Assembly: GCA_013368325.1 (NCBI GenBank)
Contig: JAACJK010000232.1
Coordinates: 1 to 64,000, forward strand
Length of the DNA stretch: 64,000 bases
Direction of reading: 5' to 3'
Origin: Ephemerocybe angulata
Taxonomy: Eukaryota; Basidiomycota; Agaricomycetes; Agaricales; Psathyrellaceae
Part shown: positions 10,178 to 22,503 of the stretch, piece after piece
Position numbering within the stretch: the first letter of the stretch is position 1
Layout of the letters: every line of letters begins with the position of its first letter
Notes under the pieces: model-generated
The model's database searches: none
Told to the model about the DNA's origin: nothing
Seen by the model: only the letters and a program-made list of their open reading frames with translations
Translations under genes and position numbers: made by a program

Positions 10178-12182
10178 ACGATGCGAAATTGTACTACATA
10201 GTAGAATGGACCTGGATTTGATTTGCATGTACTGTAGTTCGTGGATGTAGCTACGCAATGGAGAAGATGACACTAGGTATTATTTCAAGAACAGACCCGG
10301 AAATTCACTGTCTGCTATAATCCTCGGCCGGGTTTTCGTTTTTCTTAGGTCGCCCTCCGATCAGATAAGATAAGCTTATGAGTTGTGATAGGCGCCCATT
10401 ACCCAATGGATATACTTGGTCACTGGCCACTGGGGTCGCCTTTTGAAGCTCACATACCTAAGGTTGGATATTTATTTCTCTTTTCTCGTAATATGCCTGG
10501 TAACCACTGGGTACAAATATGTTCCTTGCGATACCTTTGGCTAATGAAGTCGGAAAGACGCCCACGTGGAGCAGGATCGTAACTACGCGATTACTGTCAG
10601 GTACAAGGGCTCCAAAAGACTACTTCAAGGTAAAGCAATATCTGGAGGAGGGATCGCTGTCGACACGTCATGGCCCAGGGTAATTAGTGCACTTCAATGC
10701 GGTGTATAGGTGGTTCTTCTCCGCTATATCACCCGAAAGTTATGATAGGTATCAGCGCATAGAAGAGTACAAATAGTAGTAGGCTGCGCAGACGTCCACA
10801 TTTTTCCCTCATGGACAGCCAGCTCCACGGTTCAGAAGAATTGATGGCCCGATCCAGGGTGATGCATGTGAGCATTGAATCCTCTGCATTTATGATCCTT
10901 GATTATTGCTCCGTAACGTCCCTGTGCTATACTGACAGACCTGAACCAGTATGGACAAGGTAAAAAGACTTCTATAACGATACGGATGTCTATTTAACGT
11001 GTGCTTGTGGCTCAGTGGCACGCAGCACGGCCTTGGTGCGCATCAGCTTCAAAGGATGATCGTTGGAGTCCGCGTCTCACAGACCCACCGATACATAGCT
11101 CTATTACTATCTTACTACGATAGATGAGGAGGTTTGCAGTTGAGAGCTCTAATGCCTTGTGCATTCAAGATGACCCCCTGCTACCTTTAACAGGTGGAAA
11201 ATATCTGGCCTCAGCCCAATTACAAGTTAGGGAAGATCCTTTTCCTCATCTCTCGGTACGCCAATATTGGAAGGATAGCATTGGATATTCCATGTGAGTG
11301 ACTCACAGTGCATAAATATTGAATTCTCTTGAAATCGTCGCAGCTTTACCTTTATATATCACCACAACTTTGAAGGTACGTCCCATCCATGTGATATGAA
11401 GCACCCCTAATGATTGAGGCTTTACAGTCCTGCAACGCCGTAAACAGGGCTTTCCAAAGTGCGCAAGCGAGCTTCGTGGTTTGGATACGCATAACAGACC
11501 TTATTTTGCATCAGCATTTGTCGTTATTGGCGTGAATTTTCCGGAGGGTAAGGTGTCGTCGTCCAGTGAGAGAAAGACCATATCTGACATCGTGCCGACT
11601 GATAGCTATTTTGTGGATAATCATATACGCACTGCTTGGGGGGAGGCCAAGACACCTTGTCATTTTGCTAGGCGTCTACTTGGTCAGCAGCGTTGATATT
11701 CCTCTATGTACAGAACGATCTCATCCCGCTTCCCAGGCATTTACGATACCTATTCAGGTCCTACAGGGGATGGCTTTTTCATTAGAAGATGGTAGGATGG
11801 TGTCCAGCCTCCGTCCTCAAACGTCTCCGAAAGGTCTCTACTCACCGCCTGATCGCATCGCAGAATAAACCAAGAGCATATGATCATAGAACCACTGACC
11901 GTTCCACACGACGCTTAACAGTGAGAATAATTCTCAAAATGAATCAGATGTTTCAAGTTCCCGGTTCGAAGGGAGTCGTATTGAGGCGTGTAGTCACAGT
12001 AGTGTGTGCGGACAAAACAGAAAGAACGTGTAAGTATGCAAAGAAGGAGCAGTAAGATTTCTCGACCTTGAACTGTCGGTCGTTTATCAGCGGTATTAGT
12101 AGTAGCTGCCTTGCCCATGGCTCGACGAGTGTAGGCCCCAAAAAGAAAGCAGAAGACCCGAAAGTAGAGAGGAGGACGACGT
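10178..12182. other. gene-poor stretch
   Basis: About 2 kb with only short ORFs and no domain, splice chain or repeat I can support. It separates the inhibitor gene from the fungalysin 3' end. A GATA tract (AGATAAGATAAG) lies near 10363. Confidence 0.4.
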
Positions 12183-14376
12183 TTAGCACTCGGGGGGGAC
12201 GGTGGTATCGTCTATGAACTGGTCATCGGCGTTGAGTCCAAGACCACGGCTAGCGAAAGCCTTGAACAGCGTGCACTTGTTGGCGCCATTGAACCTGATC
12301 TGGTCGGCCTGGATCCACGCGTCGCGAGCTTGGACAACTGGAGAACATACAGATCAGTAGGGGTTCTCACAGGGGCGATAATGTACTCACAGGTGGGGTT
12401 GCATGGCTGGACAGCGAGCGCGTCGATGAACAGCCTCATAAAGACAACGTTGCCCTCGGGGGCGTCGGGGTTCGTGAGCTTCTCTTCACTGAAACCACGG
12501 GCTTGGACAAGTGCGTCTTGGACGTTGTGGAGCATGTTTGCCCAGACTTCACCGATGTCTGAAAGAAGTCAGCATTGCTATACGACGTCGCAAGATCGAG
12601 GATACGCACTGTGCACTTCTTGCTGCTTACGGATGGAGGAGTAGCGAAGGGTGTTGGTCTTAGCGTTGGTCGAGTAGGGAGCGGAGCGGAGACCTGCAGC
12701 CTTGTTGGTAACGTACTTGCCAACGCCAAAGTCAGCGGTCTGCGCAGAGCTCTGGGACATCCAGCTATGGAAAAGGTTAGATCAGCCTGCTTCTTAGCAG
12801 TGGGTGGATACGCACTCGGCCATGGCATCGCCCCAACCCTCTCCAAGTCCACCGGCCTCGAGGGTCTGCAGACACCTTCCAGTTCCACCACCGGTCATGC
12901 GGTTCGTGAGACCGTGGGTGTACTCGTGAATGATGATGTCGTTCTCCATTGCACCGTCGCGGTTGGGGGTGGTGAGGGTCCAGATGAACATGCGGCACTG
13001 TCCGGACTGGCCACTATCAAACGGTTAGCTCAAGACCAAATTGGGGAGGACAAGGAAGGGACGTACTCGGGAGGGGTAGCGAAGTTGGCATTGTTCGTTC
13101 CACTTCCGTCCTGAACGCTGATCTGCACGCGGTCATTCTGCTTTCCACCCTTTCCGAGGTTGTTGCTCTGGAAGTTGAACGCCGACTCGGTAAAGCCGTA
13201 CTTGTACCAGATGTCGTGCATCGTGTTGATGATGAAGAAGGCGTTGGTGGTCGAAGCAGCGATGTTGGAGGCGAGCGTCGGGTCCTTGGTGTCGTCGTAC
13301 TCCGAGTTGAAGTTGAGAGTCGCGCTGGTCTCCGTAGACGGAGTCTGGCCACGGAAGGCGATGACATTGTTGCCGGAGGTGGTCGTAGAGTCGACACCCT
13401 GGCGCAAGGCGTGCCAGCCGAGAGGGGAGGTGGTGAGATCCTCGGGGTCCTGAAGGGTCTCGACACCCTCCGTGAAGTCGGTCTTCGTAGCCGGGAGGAC
13501 GGTGTAGCTGGCGTGCGAGACGAAGTCGGTGACGGAGACGAGCTCACCGGAGTGGGCGTCGACGTAGGCCTCGTAGAACGCACCCGACTCTGCGTTCTTC
13601 GCTTGGATGACGTGCGTGAGGGCGACAGAGCCGTCGGACTTGACGAAGTACTCGAGGGTGGGTTCGGTCTCGTTGTGGAATCGAGCGTCGAGCTGGTCCT
13701 CGATCTGGGGGAGAACTGACTGCAAGCCGACGGTGGGCTCAGATGGGGCGATCGAGGCTAGAAGAGTATGAGCAACACTCGAATGGGGATCTGGACTACG
13801 CACCGTTCTCGAGGTCGATGAGAGATGATCCCCAAGAAGCGACCTTGTCTCCGTTCAGGGCGACATTGCAAACTGCGTTGGCGAAGGTGATGTTGTTCTG
13901 TGACAGGTTTAATGAGTCTACTATTCAATAACGGAATACGATGATGAACATACGTGAGCCTGCTTGATGTACGCAAACCCAGTCTCGCCAGCAGTATATC
14001 CACTCTTCCACGCAACCTTGTCGTCGGTCCAACCAAGAGATGCAACATACGACATGGCGCTCTCCTTAAGGCTCGGCGCCACGAGGGAGTTACTGGCCGG
14101 AACGGTTGCACCTGCGTCGCCGAAGGTCTGTCGAGCGTTATTGTCATGGTCAGTCCAGGTTCCGGGGATACAGGGAACACCCAGAAGACACACCTTGAAC
14201 TGAGACTTGGGGTGATACGACTCGACTTTCAAGCCCCGTCCGATCTCCCTACGACGATGGGTGGCATGGCGAAGCCAGGGTTGCTCGAAGGGTGCAGCGA
14301 GCGTGACGACCGAGCAGAGAAGGATAGTAGCAAGGAGCGTGGAGAAGACTTTGCTGAGAGTAGTCGTTACTGCCAT
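12183..14376 (-). CDS. fungalysin, secreted extracellular metalloprotease (M36)
   Basis: Eight exons: 14194-14376, 13954-14127, 13804-13897, 13067-13757, 12816-13013, 12610-12764, 12391-12558, 12183-12337. Introns are 46-66 bp; the total of 1,818 nt stays in frame and gives 605 residues, normal for the family. Order: signal peptide (hydrophobic core [14 protein letters not shown]), FTP/propeptide region ([12 protein letters not shown], then [20 protein letters not shown]), then the catalytic domain. The zinc site HEYTHG lies near residue 410, followed by [12 protein letters not shown] with the third-ligand glutamate. These proteases are secreted as zymogens, degrade host or substrate proteins, and in plant-associated fungi can cleave chitinases. 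All key residues are present. It sits next to a serine-protease inhibitor between the two duplication arms. Confidence 0.95.
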
Positions 14377-14613
14377 TGTCAAAATGGTTTCTTAGGTTGA
14401 AGAATGGAATGTAAATGAGGGATAGATCAGGTCGAAGGACTACTTTTTCTCTTGATGTACGAAACGAAAGCCGACGAGCCTGCCCGTTCACGCTCAGCGA
14501 GAAGGTAGAACTGAAAAGAAAGGAAAGAAGGAGAACGGGAGAGGAGGAGGAACCGGAAACCGAGAGAGGAGGGGAAGAAGGGAGAAGTAGAAAGCCACGG
14601 TCGCCGCACCGCT

Positions 14614-14621
14614 CCTTTATA
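14614..14621 (-). promoter_or_regulatory. TATA-like box and pyrimidine tract of the fungalysin gene
   Basis: On the minus strand TATAAAGG lies about 240 bp before the ATG at 14376. It is followed (14500-14600) by a long CT-rich tract, a common feature of fungal promoters near transcription starts. Confidence 0.45.
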
Positions 14622-14624
14622 ACC

Positions 14625-17239
14625 TTACATCAACCATTTCGGCGGTATAGCCCCCTTTGTGCCGTCCGTCGCCGTCTTGGCTTTCCAAAAGCCTTTCGTC
14701 CGACCGTCGTGACTGCCATCAGCAGGTCGTTTTGTCTTTTGTGATTGCCTTGTTCTCCGGGAAACGGCAGGCTGACCACATACTTATACCCTTTTGGGAT
14801 GCCCCTCATGAGTCCTCGCCAGGCTTCTCAGCTCTCGGGTCGACCATCATCATACGCGACGCCGAGCTTTGATATGGTGCGACGGTTGGGAAGGTCAGGT
14901 CCAAAGGAAACTGTACGGGTCACATTTGTAACAAGAAAACTTGACCGAAGGAAACGCTGGGCTGTGGACGCCGTAAACCCTCAATCACATCTCAAGGCCC
15001 TTGTCAATGGCGTCTGATAATAATGGTTGACTACGCTGCACTCTTCTCCCACTTATTGTCCACTGGCAATTATTGTTTATGTTCAAGCGATGAGCCTTGC
15101 GACGCGCTGACCGTATATTGGTGGTCATTGTTCGTGCTTGACACCCGAGCTCAAGGATGTCCACGACCACAGCCTACCACAGCGCGGCCCAGGCTGAAGA
15201 CGCAGCTATATTTTTGGACGGGTATTCTTAGATGGATATTATTGGAAATAGGGATGTCGGCTTGACCGGTATCATGGTCTCTCACACCTTCCGGCCTCTA
15301 GGCTTGGAGGTCTTGGATGCCATTGAGAGACACCTTCCATGACAACTCGGGATACTGGCCTGCGATTTGTGAAGGCGAATATGCAGGGGTGATCAATAAG
15401 TAGGCGCCTCTCACAAGCTGCGGAACCGTGTCCAGCCCCGTCCGCATGCCACATGTACGAACCACCTTCAGACGCTCTCGAGCAACAGATTCCGTCCTGA
15501 TTTCAACGAGGAAGTGCTATACTGACGTATAATGGACGTATACCTCTTAGAAGCGCTGACTGGGCTTCGACGTCGATGGATACCAGTGCGGGGAGTGTGG
15601 GGGTCGCTCGGTAGACATCGTTGACAGCGCCCTTATTAGCTCTTAAACATACCTGCATAGCTTGTTCCGGTACTTAGCGTATGCTCAAGTACAAACCGCA
15701 CGCCTCACCATGCCACCTCCGCATGCTCCCTCTTGCCTACCGTCGTGGCCGAGACTATACTGGTCGTGAGGCTGCCCGTTTGTCCCTGCGTATGGGATTT
15801 AAACTTGATAAACGAGCCCCGTTGTTGCCCCGTTGTTGAATGAGATACGTAAGATGTGATATTGGCTCTCTGTGTATCAAGTGCGCACTATAGATTGACA
15901 GTCACACACAGTGCATACTGAGATGCGGTCGATGATTGCTGGGAAAGGGAGGGTCGGGGTTCAAAATCTAATCCCTGAGGCGAGGGTTCGAATCCCAGCC
16001 AGGCTGTAATTCTCCCTTTCTCCTTCGTCTGTGGGTTCATGTGGATGGACCCAGCTTAGAAGAATATGAATCAGAGTACGCTTCTGCCAATCAATATAAT
16101 AAGCATTCACTATAGAGTGCCGGTTTTGGAGAAGCCCGTAGGCCTTAATGAATTGATGTATTAAATTAGGCGCCCAAGAACGTGATGAGAGGACTCCAAC
16201 ACTGTATGGACTCGTTTCGACGTCGGCGTCTATTATCTCATCTCTATGTCGAATTTCAGTCAACTATTAGCAGCGTGGCTAGGCATTTCGTACCGGGTAA
16301 ATGTGATTTATAAGTAGTATCACTCCCGATTCTCCTCCCATGATATTCCGTAGTCCTCTTGGCCAGACCTCTCAGGTGCGCCATCAACATACCCACCTGG
16401 AGAGAAATCTACCTTTCGGCCGAAGAAATTGCCCATTTAGCTCTATCGTGCTTTTTGAACCCTTTCAGATACTTTCCACGAGCTTCCAGGATCCTTGAGT
16501 GAAGAGAACGTCATTTTGAAAGCCCTGGACACGAAAGCCAGAAATGTCGAGATCTCCCGGTGCACGGATTGTCTCAGGGTTGAGAATCACCGGGAGCAGA
16601 CAAGCTCTGAAACTCTCGTCTGTCGGAAGAATCACCTTCGCTCGGTAGAGCTCTGCTGCGAAAGCTACACCCCTCCGGAGAAGATCAGCGCACCCTGAAG
16701 AGCCACGAGGATCACCCAGCTGGCGCCAGCCTTGTTTCCATTCATTGGCTCAATAATCATTCCGCTGCTTGTAGATGTTCCAACATCTTTATGATGTGCA
16801 TAATTTTGGTTTTGAAGGTTGAATGCTAGTCGTCCGCTTAGTTCTACCCAGCTAATAGCTATAGTGAGGATTGAATATATCCTGACATTCCACGGGGAGA
16901 AGGTCCGGAATCTGAATCTTCTGACTCTATTTTGAATTGATGGCACATGCGGTGCGATCTCCACGAAGTGGGAGGAGAGTTCTGTCAGCTAAAAACACGT
17001 ACTTTCTCTGTAGTTTGGGATGGTAGGCGTGCGAAAAAATGATGATTTTCTCCGTTCTCATTCCCAATACTCCAGCGGTACCCACCACACTGACCGCATG
17101 ACCCTTGACATCAGACCAAAAAGGCCCTAAGCTGTAACTTGTAAGTTATACCTGGCCATGCTTTAGTCTCTCGTCTATGGTAGTATGCGAGAGCCTAAAT
17201 CTCGGCCTCTGGCTGGATCTCACTCGTCCATTCATGCGC
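14625..17239. other. gene-poor stretch
   Basis: About 2.6 kb without a gene I can support. A perfect Pol III B-box-like GGTTCGAATCC at 15985-15995 has no matching A box or cloverleaf and is probably a decayed tRNA-derived remnant. Confidence 0.4.
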
Positions 17240-17513
17240 TGGAAGTTCGAGTGCGAAGGGTTTCGCAATGCGCCACCTGCAGACCAGACTCCTGTATACG
17301 ACCCAGTTTACACATCGTTGCAGGCCCCAACTCAAATACATGCGACATTTGGCCATGATTTATTTAACTACGATTCATCTGGCTCCTTATAAAAGTGAGT
17401 CGGGGACTGGCGCCGCCCGCAGCGCCGCTAGCGATGGAATAGCTTCGAGTTGCCGCGTCCAAAGTTCCAACGCGTCGTTGTGCGGCGATCAAAGAAAAAT
17501 CGCCATCACCCCC

Positions 17514-17533
17514 GACGCGTGACGTCACGCGTC
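17514..17533. promoter_or_regulatory. second copy of the CRE/MCB palindrome
   Basis: Identical 20-bp palindrome to 7539-7558, inside the right duplication arm, with matching flanks in inverted orientation. Confidence 0.6.
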
Positions 17534-17819
17534 GTTCTGTCACGTACATAAACCGACGCGCCCCAATTTCGAGCTCCCCCGTTTCTTTCCTCCCCCCCAT
17601 CATCATCTCCCCCAACCTCTGTCTCCCGACGACGACCGTGAATACGAAACCATGACGAAGGGTTATTGGACATGGGATGGGAGCGAGGGCAGAGGTGGGA
17701 CGTCGTGGTTGGGATCGTTGGAACTTGGGTGTGTTGGTCTGGGCGAAAAACAGGGTGTATGCGTCTCCATGCATCCCACTTCAGGTATGCCAGATCACAA
17801 ATTGTCGGTATAAGTTCCT

Positions 17820-18845
17820 TGTGCGGCATCTGGAGCGGTTTGTGCTCGTCATGTGCGACTCAGGTGCGTTCTAATTTCTGTTGATTAAGGATTCTACGAG
17901 GCGGCCATACACCCACAGTGCCCTCTATTCTCCAGCTTAACGCCACCCATATAGGTTGTGCTCGAAGTCTTTGCCTTTTGACATGGTCTAGAGGGTTTGA
18001 CTTCCCGGACTCGTCGACCCGGCGCCGGCGCTGGGTCTGCGCAACCCATGGATGGCCTCATGAGGACCCATCGACCTCGTCTTTCGAGCGTACGCACCTT
18101 ACCCAGGGCGCTGCTTCGAAGGCTCTACATTTGAAGTCCTGTCCCCTTTGCCCGGGGAGTTTGCCTCCACGACTTCGCCTGGAAGTCGCGCTCGTCGCAC
18201 CCGAATCATCAACCCTTTTCTGGATCTCTACCATCTGCCGCCGTTGACCGTATATAGAGGTACGTTCGCTGTTGTGATGCTCCATGGTGCAGAGCCACTC
18301 TCGGAACTCGTTTTACACGTCTAGTCCTCCTACAGGTGGTACACGGTAGGCCCATAGTTTTGGTTGGAGCAATATCTCAGGTGCGGTAGATGCCCCTCAT
18401 AATCTGTTTCGATCTGCGCCCAACGGCTCGTCAACTACGCTCGCGGTCTCGCGCTGGCTCATCGTAGATACACACATCTTTGACTTAGGCCTTGCTCTCC
18501 TTGGTCTGATCCACGGCGCTATCCTCGATGACGCTCGGCTCAGAGTCGTCCTTACGCTCGCACTTCACCATAAGAGGGCGAGCCCTGTTCCAACTGCTCA
18601 TCTCGTCTCCGCGTCTTTACTCATGGGCCCGGCCACCTCGCGAACTCTGAACGACTTCCCGCGGTCTTGTCTTATCTTCACCTGGGTCACCACCGTCTCT
18701 GCCTCGTCAGTCACTTAAACGTTGCTTAAACGCCATGTCCACAGGGTGCAGCTTCTAAATTCAAGTTGCGCTGAAAATCTACGCGCTTTCCACGATGTTC
18801 AGTATAGGTTATTTTCTGAGAGCTCACTTCCCCTCGGCATATGAC
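17820..18845. other. no gene recognised
   Basis: Lies within the span of the right duplication arm but without a counterpart in the left arm. Only short ORFs occur. Confidence 0.35.
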
Positions 18846-19110
18846 CTATGGTAGCGACTCTCCTCCGTGGTTTGACGCGAACCTGAGCGTAGATATCCTC
18901 CCGTGCGTCAGCCCCCCTCCTCTGGCCATGCAGTATTCCGCCCAGACGGATTGAGTTTGCTGTTCGTATGAATCCTCCACCTGCACGGAGAATTGTCGGA
19001 GGTGGAAGGTCATGCACGTTGCGATGATGCTTTGGAGGTACTTTGGTTTGCACCCGTATTTGCAGCGAGGGATGGACACCGCTTTACTGCGGTCTACGGC
19101 CACCGCAATT
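18846..19110 (-). pseudogene. second partial C-terminal copy of DUF6533-type gene
   Basis: On the minus strand it encodes IIATCMTFHLRQFSVQVED then QQTQSVWAEY and LTHGRISTLRFAS. These match the C-terminus of the gene ending near 19460 (IIATRMTFHLRQFSVQVDD, VWAEYSSVRHPDLAEA, LTHGRISTLRFAS). Only the last exon is recognisable, so it looks like a local tandem partial duplication. Confidence 0.6.
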
Positions 19111-19459
19111 CGAGCAGGGAGGGGGGCCACAGGCCTCAGGTGCAGTAATCCGCCTTCTGACTGCCAGATTCAGACTCTCATCGTAGATATGCCTCGACCC
19201 GTACGGGTTACTATCTCCTGTCTGATTCATGGCACCACCATCCTCTATCACGTTCGACCTAGGTTTAGCTCATCCACTCGTACTGTGTGGCGCCGTCATG
19301 CCCCTTCTGGCGACACTTACCCCAGCTGTCTGTTGCGTCCCCGTGTCTCTATCGCTAACGACTTGGCGCCGAGGCATCTCGTTCTTGACGTGATATTTTC
19401 CGCGCCGACGCTCCATTTATTGTCTATCTTCTACAAACCTCTCTCCTCTGGGCGTAGGC

Positions 19460-20507
19460 TTATGGCACTGAATCCCCTCCATGAATAGATGCGAATCTGA
19501 GAGTAGATATCCTCCCATGCGTCAAACCCCCTCCTCTTGTCGAGCGGAACTTGGGCATCACCGCCCTCAGAATCTCCGTTGGCTTCGCCTCTGCGAGGTC
19601 GGGGTGCCGCACGCTCGAGTATTCTGCCCATACGGATCGAGTTCGCTGGTCGTCTGAATCATCCACTTGCACGGAGAATTGCCGCAGGTGGAAGGTCATG
19701 CGCGTTGCGATGATGCTGTGGAGGTAGATCTGCATTCTGGGTCGCATTGTGTGTCAGCTCCTTTGTGCGTTGGGCGGATGGAATGGATGGACACACTCTG
19801 AGAACATGTGCTGGTATCCGCGGGGCTGTAGGATCATCAGTCACCAAATCTCGAAGAAGGGTGGAGGTATACGCACTGCAGCAAGGTTGGACGCTATGTT
19901 CGCGAGGCACAGAACTAGTGACATGCGTGCGTCAACTCAATAGGACGTATGAGCTCAATAATGTGAACTCACGGCCGAGCATAATGAAATAGACGAGCCC
20001 GTCCCGGTAGAACTGAACAAGCAATGAGCTATCCGCGCCGACCAAGCCTGTCCTCCGGTATCGATATACCCCAATCACAATCATGAGGCCCATGAGCGCT
20101 AGATGCACCATGTTAGCATTTAGTGAGGGTATCTTAGGCGATGTCTGTGCTCACTGATGACGCTGCAGAGCATTATGACATAGACCATGGCGAGGTATAG
20201 AGCACCTCCTTCGTAGAAGAGGCAAGAAAAGCCGGTCAATGGGGCCGCGGAAGTAACTGAAGGACGATTTGGGTTAGTTTTTCATAAGCGGAGGGTAGCT
20301 GGGTGGATACATACTTCTCGCAGAGGAGACGAATTTGAACAGGAGGTAGAATGAGACCCCGGACATGACCTGGTTGTCATGTAAGCGAGTAGCTCAACAG
20401 TCCGGCTTGGGGAATAGATGTTTGACATACCGTATATTGACTGGCAAGATAGTATAGAGCTCTTCTATCGAAGCCAGAGAATGCCCAGACTCGGATGTAG
20501 ATGATGA
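19460..20507 (-). CDS. DUF6533-type multi-pass membrane protein, N-terminus not seen
   Basis: Exons read by eye: 20431-20507 (VIIYIRVWAFSGFDRRALYYLA), 20315-20369 (GVSFYLLFKFVSSAR), 20155-20256 (APLTGFSCLFYEGGALYLAMV), 19973-20098 (ALMGLMIVIGVYRYRRTG), 19877-19935 (SLVLCLANIAS), and a last exon ending near 19460. Several segments are hydrophobic enough for membrane helices. This arrangement is typical of the large DUF6533 family of basidiomycetes, whose function is unknown. The DUF6533 N-terminal motif itself is not visible upstream of 20507, so the gene may be 5'-truncated. Exon limits are approximate. Confidence 0.55.
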
Positions 20508-21744
20508 CTAGAGGATTCGTGAAGATTTGGGTGATGCTGTCGTGGGGTGGGACTCGACTCACGTTCTCCCAGACACCTGTGGGAAGATGGCCGATGCTGT
20601 GCACGGCAGTATATCCTCGGCATTTTGGCTCCCTTGGTATTTTGTATTGTGGTATGTACATATGTACCCCTTCGGGCGCCAAAGTTTCACTGATCTGCCA
20701 TCGTAAGCCATTTATCCATAGCCTCTCGCACCGGCACTAGTTGTGGCATAAGTCATATCCTAGTACGTGTGGATGCCGTTAGTATAGTCTGGGATAGTTA
20801 CACGTATGATGTAAGTTCCCCGTTTAATCACATAGGTAAGCGAGCGCCGATAATAAGAGTTCCCCAAATGCATCCCTGGAGCCCTTCGGAGGACAATAAC
20901 TTGTACTATTTGTAGGTGACATTCCTGTAAGGACTGGTGTATGACCATCTGACGGAGGTAATAGTGATCCGACAGGCCTGAGAAAAGTAACCTCTAGTAT
21001 GTGATAAAGCTCCTTCCATGTCCATGCCCGCACAGTTGCTCCTTCCATGGATGTAGTGGGCTACGTACCGAATAGTCGTATTCGTCGCCTTTGGTGGGCT
21101 ACACCATTTTCGTTCTCGCAACGGGGGGCACGAAAAACGAGCGGTGGACCGATTACGCACGGTGGTGCTTGGATGAGTCTGCGTTGATGTCGGTGATCTG
21201 GGTGATGGTATGATAAGCGCCGACTGCGACCCGAACTAACCTATCACTCAGGATCCGCTTAGACAATACTTAGACAGACAGGTGGGCAAACGCTGAGCCT
21301 TCAGTACACGCCCCTTTACGATAGTCTCATAAAAGGGGTCGGTAGGTAACTACGTACTAGGCGCCTTATATATTGTGGTACTCGTCTGAGGTCCGAGTCC
21401 GCCAAGTCGAAGGTGATCCTCCATACTTCTGGGGTGGGGACGGTTGCGGTGCCCGGGAACTCAAGCTGGTTCACATGCTCACGATTTCGGTTCAGCTTGA
21501 CAGGTCAGGTACTGCGAAGGCAATATACCTGACATCCATCTGGGTATATGACAAATAGACTTTGTTTCCCGTCAAGCGCACCCTAGAACGGGACCATCGA
21601 TTATGGGTGGAGGCGAGCGACATAGAAGAATTACATAGGATGCATTTTTCTGGAGAATACACTGGAGATTAATATGGAGTACGGTAAATTTGCGATCGAA
21701 GAAACATCCAGCGAAGGGGTGAGACGGTCCATAGTTTTACTACC
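20508..21744. other. no gene recognised
   Basis: The missing 5' part of the DUF6533-type gene would be expected here, but I could not identify it. Only short ORFs. Confidence 0.35.
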
Positions 21745-22503
21745 CTAGGGACTACGAAGGCGGACGGGGTCGTCGTTGTCGGGGGCGTCGACGTCAGAAA
21801 TCCGGTCGCCTATCCCTTCAAAAGGGTCATGGCCGCCCTCATCACCAGGCCCGCTGTGGTGGACCGTGGTTGACCGCGTGCGGGAGTTGTGGCTCCCGTT
21901 TTGCACCCGGCCGGAGGGGCGATGGTCGTCGTCGTCGCTGGCCAGGTACACTTCGAACTCCACCCCCGGCCAAGTGTACTCAGGGTCTATATACATCGTC
22001 AGGGGCCACGGCAGAGTTAGACGTATATTGTACTCACCGATACCCCGCGCCTCCCGATATAATTCCACAGCAAGGTCGAGCTCTCTCGCAGCTACGAGCT
22101 CGTCTCCCAGCATCACCATTCGCTCCCTGGAGAGGCGTCGACGATGTTTGCTGGTGTCGTATTCCGTCCGCGCTTCTTCGACGCTGTCGACCACTCGATG
22201 TAGCACGGGACAGGGACGCTCGCCAACTTTTATTCTTGTCGTAGTCCTCCTTAGCTTCCTTGTACCGGGAGCGGGCCTCTTCCACGTTCGTGCACTCCAT
22301 CAGGTGCATGCCGAGCGTGAAGCCCACTGCGTCTTCCAGAGGCAGCTGGGCAAGAAACTCCACTGTCGACTGATTATTCCGCGACGGTGAGCGTGCTTGT
22401 ACTACAGACGAAGGTATTTGGGTCTTACGTCGAAAGGTATTTCGTCTCTACGCGCCAGGCTTATGAGGCCTTCCAAGGTGATGTGGGAAACTGGGGACGA
22501 CAT
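21745..22503 (-). CDS. hypothetical helical protein with an apparent 1-base frameshift
   Basis: Exon 1 is 22429-22503 (MSSPVSHITLEGLISLARRD). After a 59-bp intron (22370-22428), exon 2 continues (TVEFLAQLPLEDAVGF, VEEARSRYKEAKEDYDKNK). The frame then breaks at an AAAA run near 22230 and resumes one base over (VLHRVVDSVEEARTEYDTSK) to the stop at 21745. One A fewer would make it continuous. The repeated VEEARxxY pattern suggests two related helical hairpins. The C-terminus is acidic and His/Ser-rich. No family is recognised. It may be an intact gene with an assembly error. Confidence 0.5.

Larger units (their letters stand above)
17240..20500 (-). repeat. right arm of inverted segmental duplication
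   Basis: Inverted counterpart of 6230-7800, with the same landmarks in the same order when read on the minus strand. It is longer because it keeps the exons lost from the left arm and has extra sequence at 17300-17460 and 17830-18850. Confidence 0.75.

Noticed and set aside
10560..11480. Possible second inhibitor or protease gene copy
   Set aside because: Short peptides such as a PKDYFKV-like stretch do not align to the I66-like gene and no splice chain was found.
13216..13719. 167-codon plus-strand ORF
   Set aside because: Lies wholly antisense to the long fungalysin exon; composition explained by the minus-strand gene.
15950..16010. tRNA-like sequence with a perfect B box GGTTCGAATCC
   Set aside because: The T stem does not pair beyond three bases, and no A box, anticodon arm or acceptor stem can be built. 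At most a decayed SINE or tRNA remnant.
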